Part shown: positions 14,698 to 14,736 of the stretch, one piece after another
Position numbering within the stretch: position 1 is the stretch's first letter
Layout: every line of letters begins with the position of its first letter
Assembly (NCBI GenBank): GCA_021767245.1
Contig: JAASTO010000052.1
Location: 1 to 14,736, forward strand
Direction: 5' to 3'
Origin: Balneolaceae bacterium
GTDB lineage: Bacteria > Bacteroidota > Rhodothermia > Balneolales > Balneolaceae
Length of the DNA stretch: 14,736 nucleotides
Notes under the pieces: model-generated
Database searches by the model: none
Seen by the model: only the letters and a program-made list of their open reading frames with translations
What the model was told of the DNA's origin: nothing
Position numbers and translations under genes: made by a program

Positions 14698-14736
14698 GGG
14701 CCCGTAGCTCAGTTGGTTAGAGCAGTCGACTCATAA
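14698..14736 (+). tRNA. tRNA with CAU anticodon, probably tRNA-Met (3' truncated by window end)
   Basis: The first 38 standard positions are present: acceptor strand GGGCCCG, T8-A9, D arm GCTC-AGTTGGTTA-GAGC (14707-14723), A26, anticodon 5' strand GTCGA and loop CTCATAA with anticodon CAT at 14732-14734. The 3' half lies outside the window, so pairing of the acceptor and anticodon stems cannot be checked. A CAU anticodon may be elongator or initiator Met, or Ile2 after lysidine modification. The D-loop and stem look like elongator Met, but Ile2 is not excluded. Confidence 0.85.

Overview
The window looks like chromosomal DNA from an aerobic, moderate-GC member of the Bacteroidota/Balneolota side of the tree. 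The pointers are a DUF3127 protein (a family typical of these phyla), C5-pathway heme genes in the order hemA-hemC-hemD-hemE-hemF-hemB-hemL, an ATP-type PEP carboxykinase, mostly weak Shine-Dalgarno signals and a TAnnTTTG-type promoter element ahead of the tRNA. The placement is inference; no species can be named from the sequence alone.

Layout. Positions 1-375 hold the 3' end of a Na+/phosphate cotransporter (PhoU-like tail), which shares a bidirectional terminator with the oppositely oriented pckA (464-2056). Next come a small VOC-fold protein (2218-2637, +) and a converging lipoprotein of the PQQ-dependent sugar dehydrogenase family (2646-3866, -). A 207-bp divergent gap follows, then an unassigned membrane-anchored HExxH protein (4074-5258, +). 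This converges, with 8 bp between stops, on the heme operon, which fills 5267-12733 on the minus strand. After a 322-bp divergent regulatory gap come a DUF3127 protein with an SSB-like C-terminal tip (13056-13415, +), a strong shared terminator, an aldo/keto reductase (13527-14528, -) and the first 39 nt of a CAU-anticodon tRNA running off the right edge.

The heme genes are transcribed hemA, hemC, hemD, hemE, hemF, hemB, hemL. Together they encode every dedicated step from glutamyl-tRNA to protoporphyrinogen IX except protoporphyrinogen formation itself: HemA and HemL make ALA, HemB makes porphobilinogen, HemC and HemD close the macrocycle, HemE decarboxylates it, and oxygen-dependent HemF makes protoporphyrinogen IX. 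Protoporphyrinogen oxidase and ferrochelatase are not in the window.

The most unusual structure is a set of long inverted repeats. hemA/hemC and hemC/hemD overlap, but every remaining gap in the operon carries one or more palindromes. Three of them (46, 46 and 44 bp) share the core TAATTCATGAATTA inside GGGG/CCCC, while their outer arms differ in sequence yet stay self-complementary. One supplies the last seven codons of hemD and another overlaps the hemF stop region. They look like REP/MITE-type mobile palindromes that have colonised one operon. No defence system, phage, CRISPR array or complete transposon is present.
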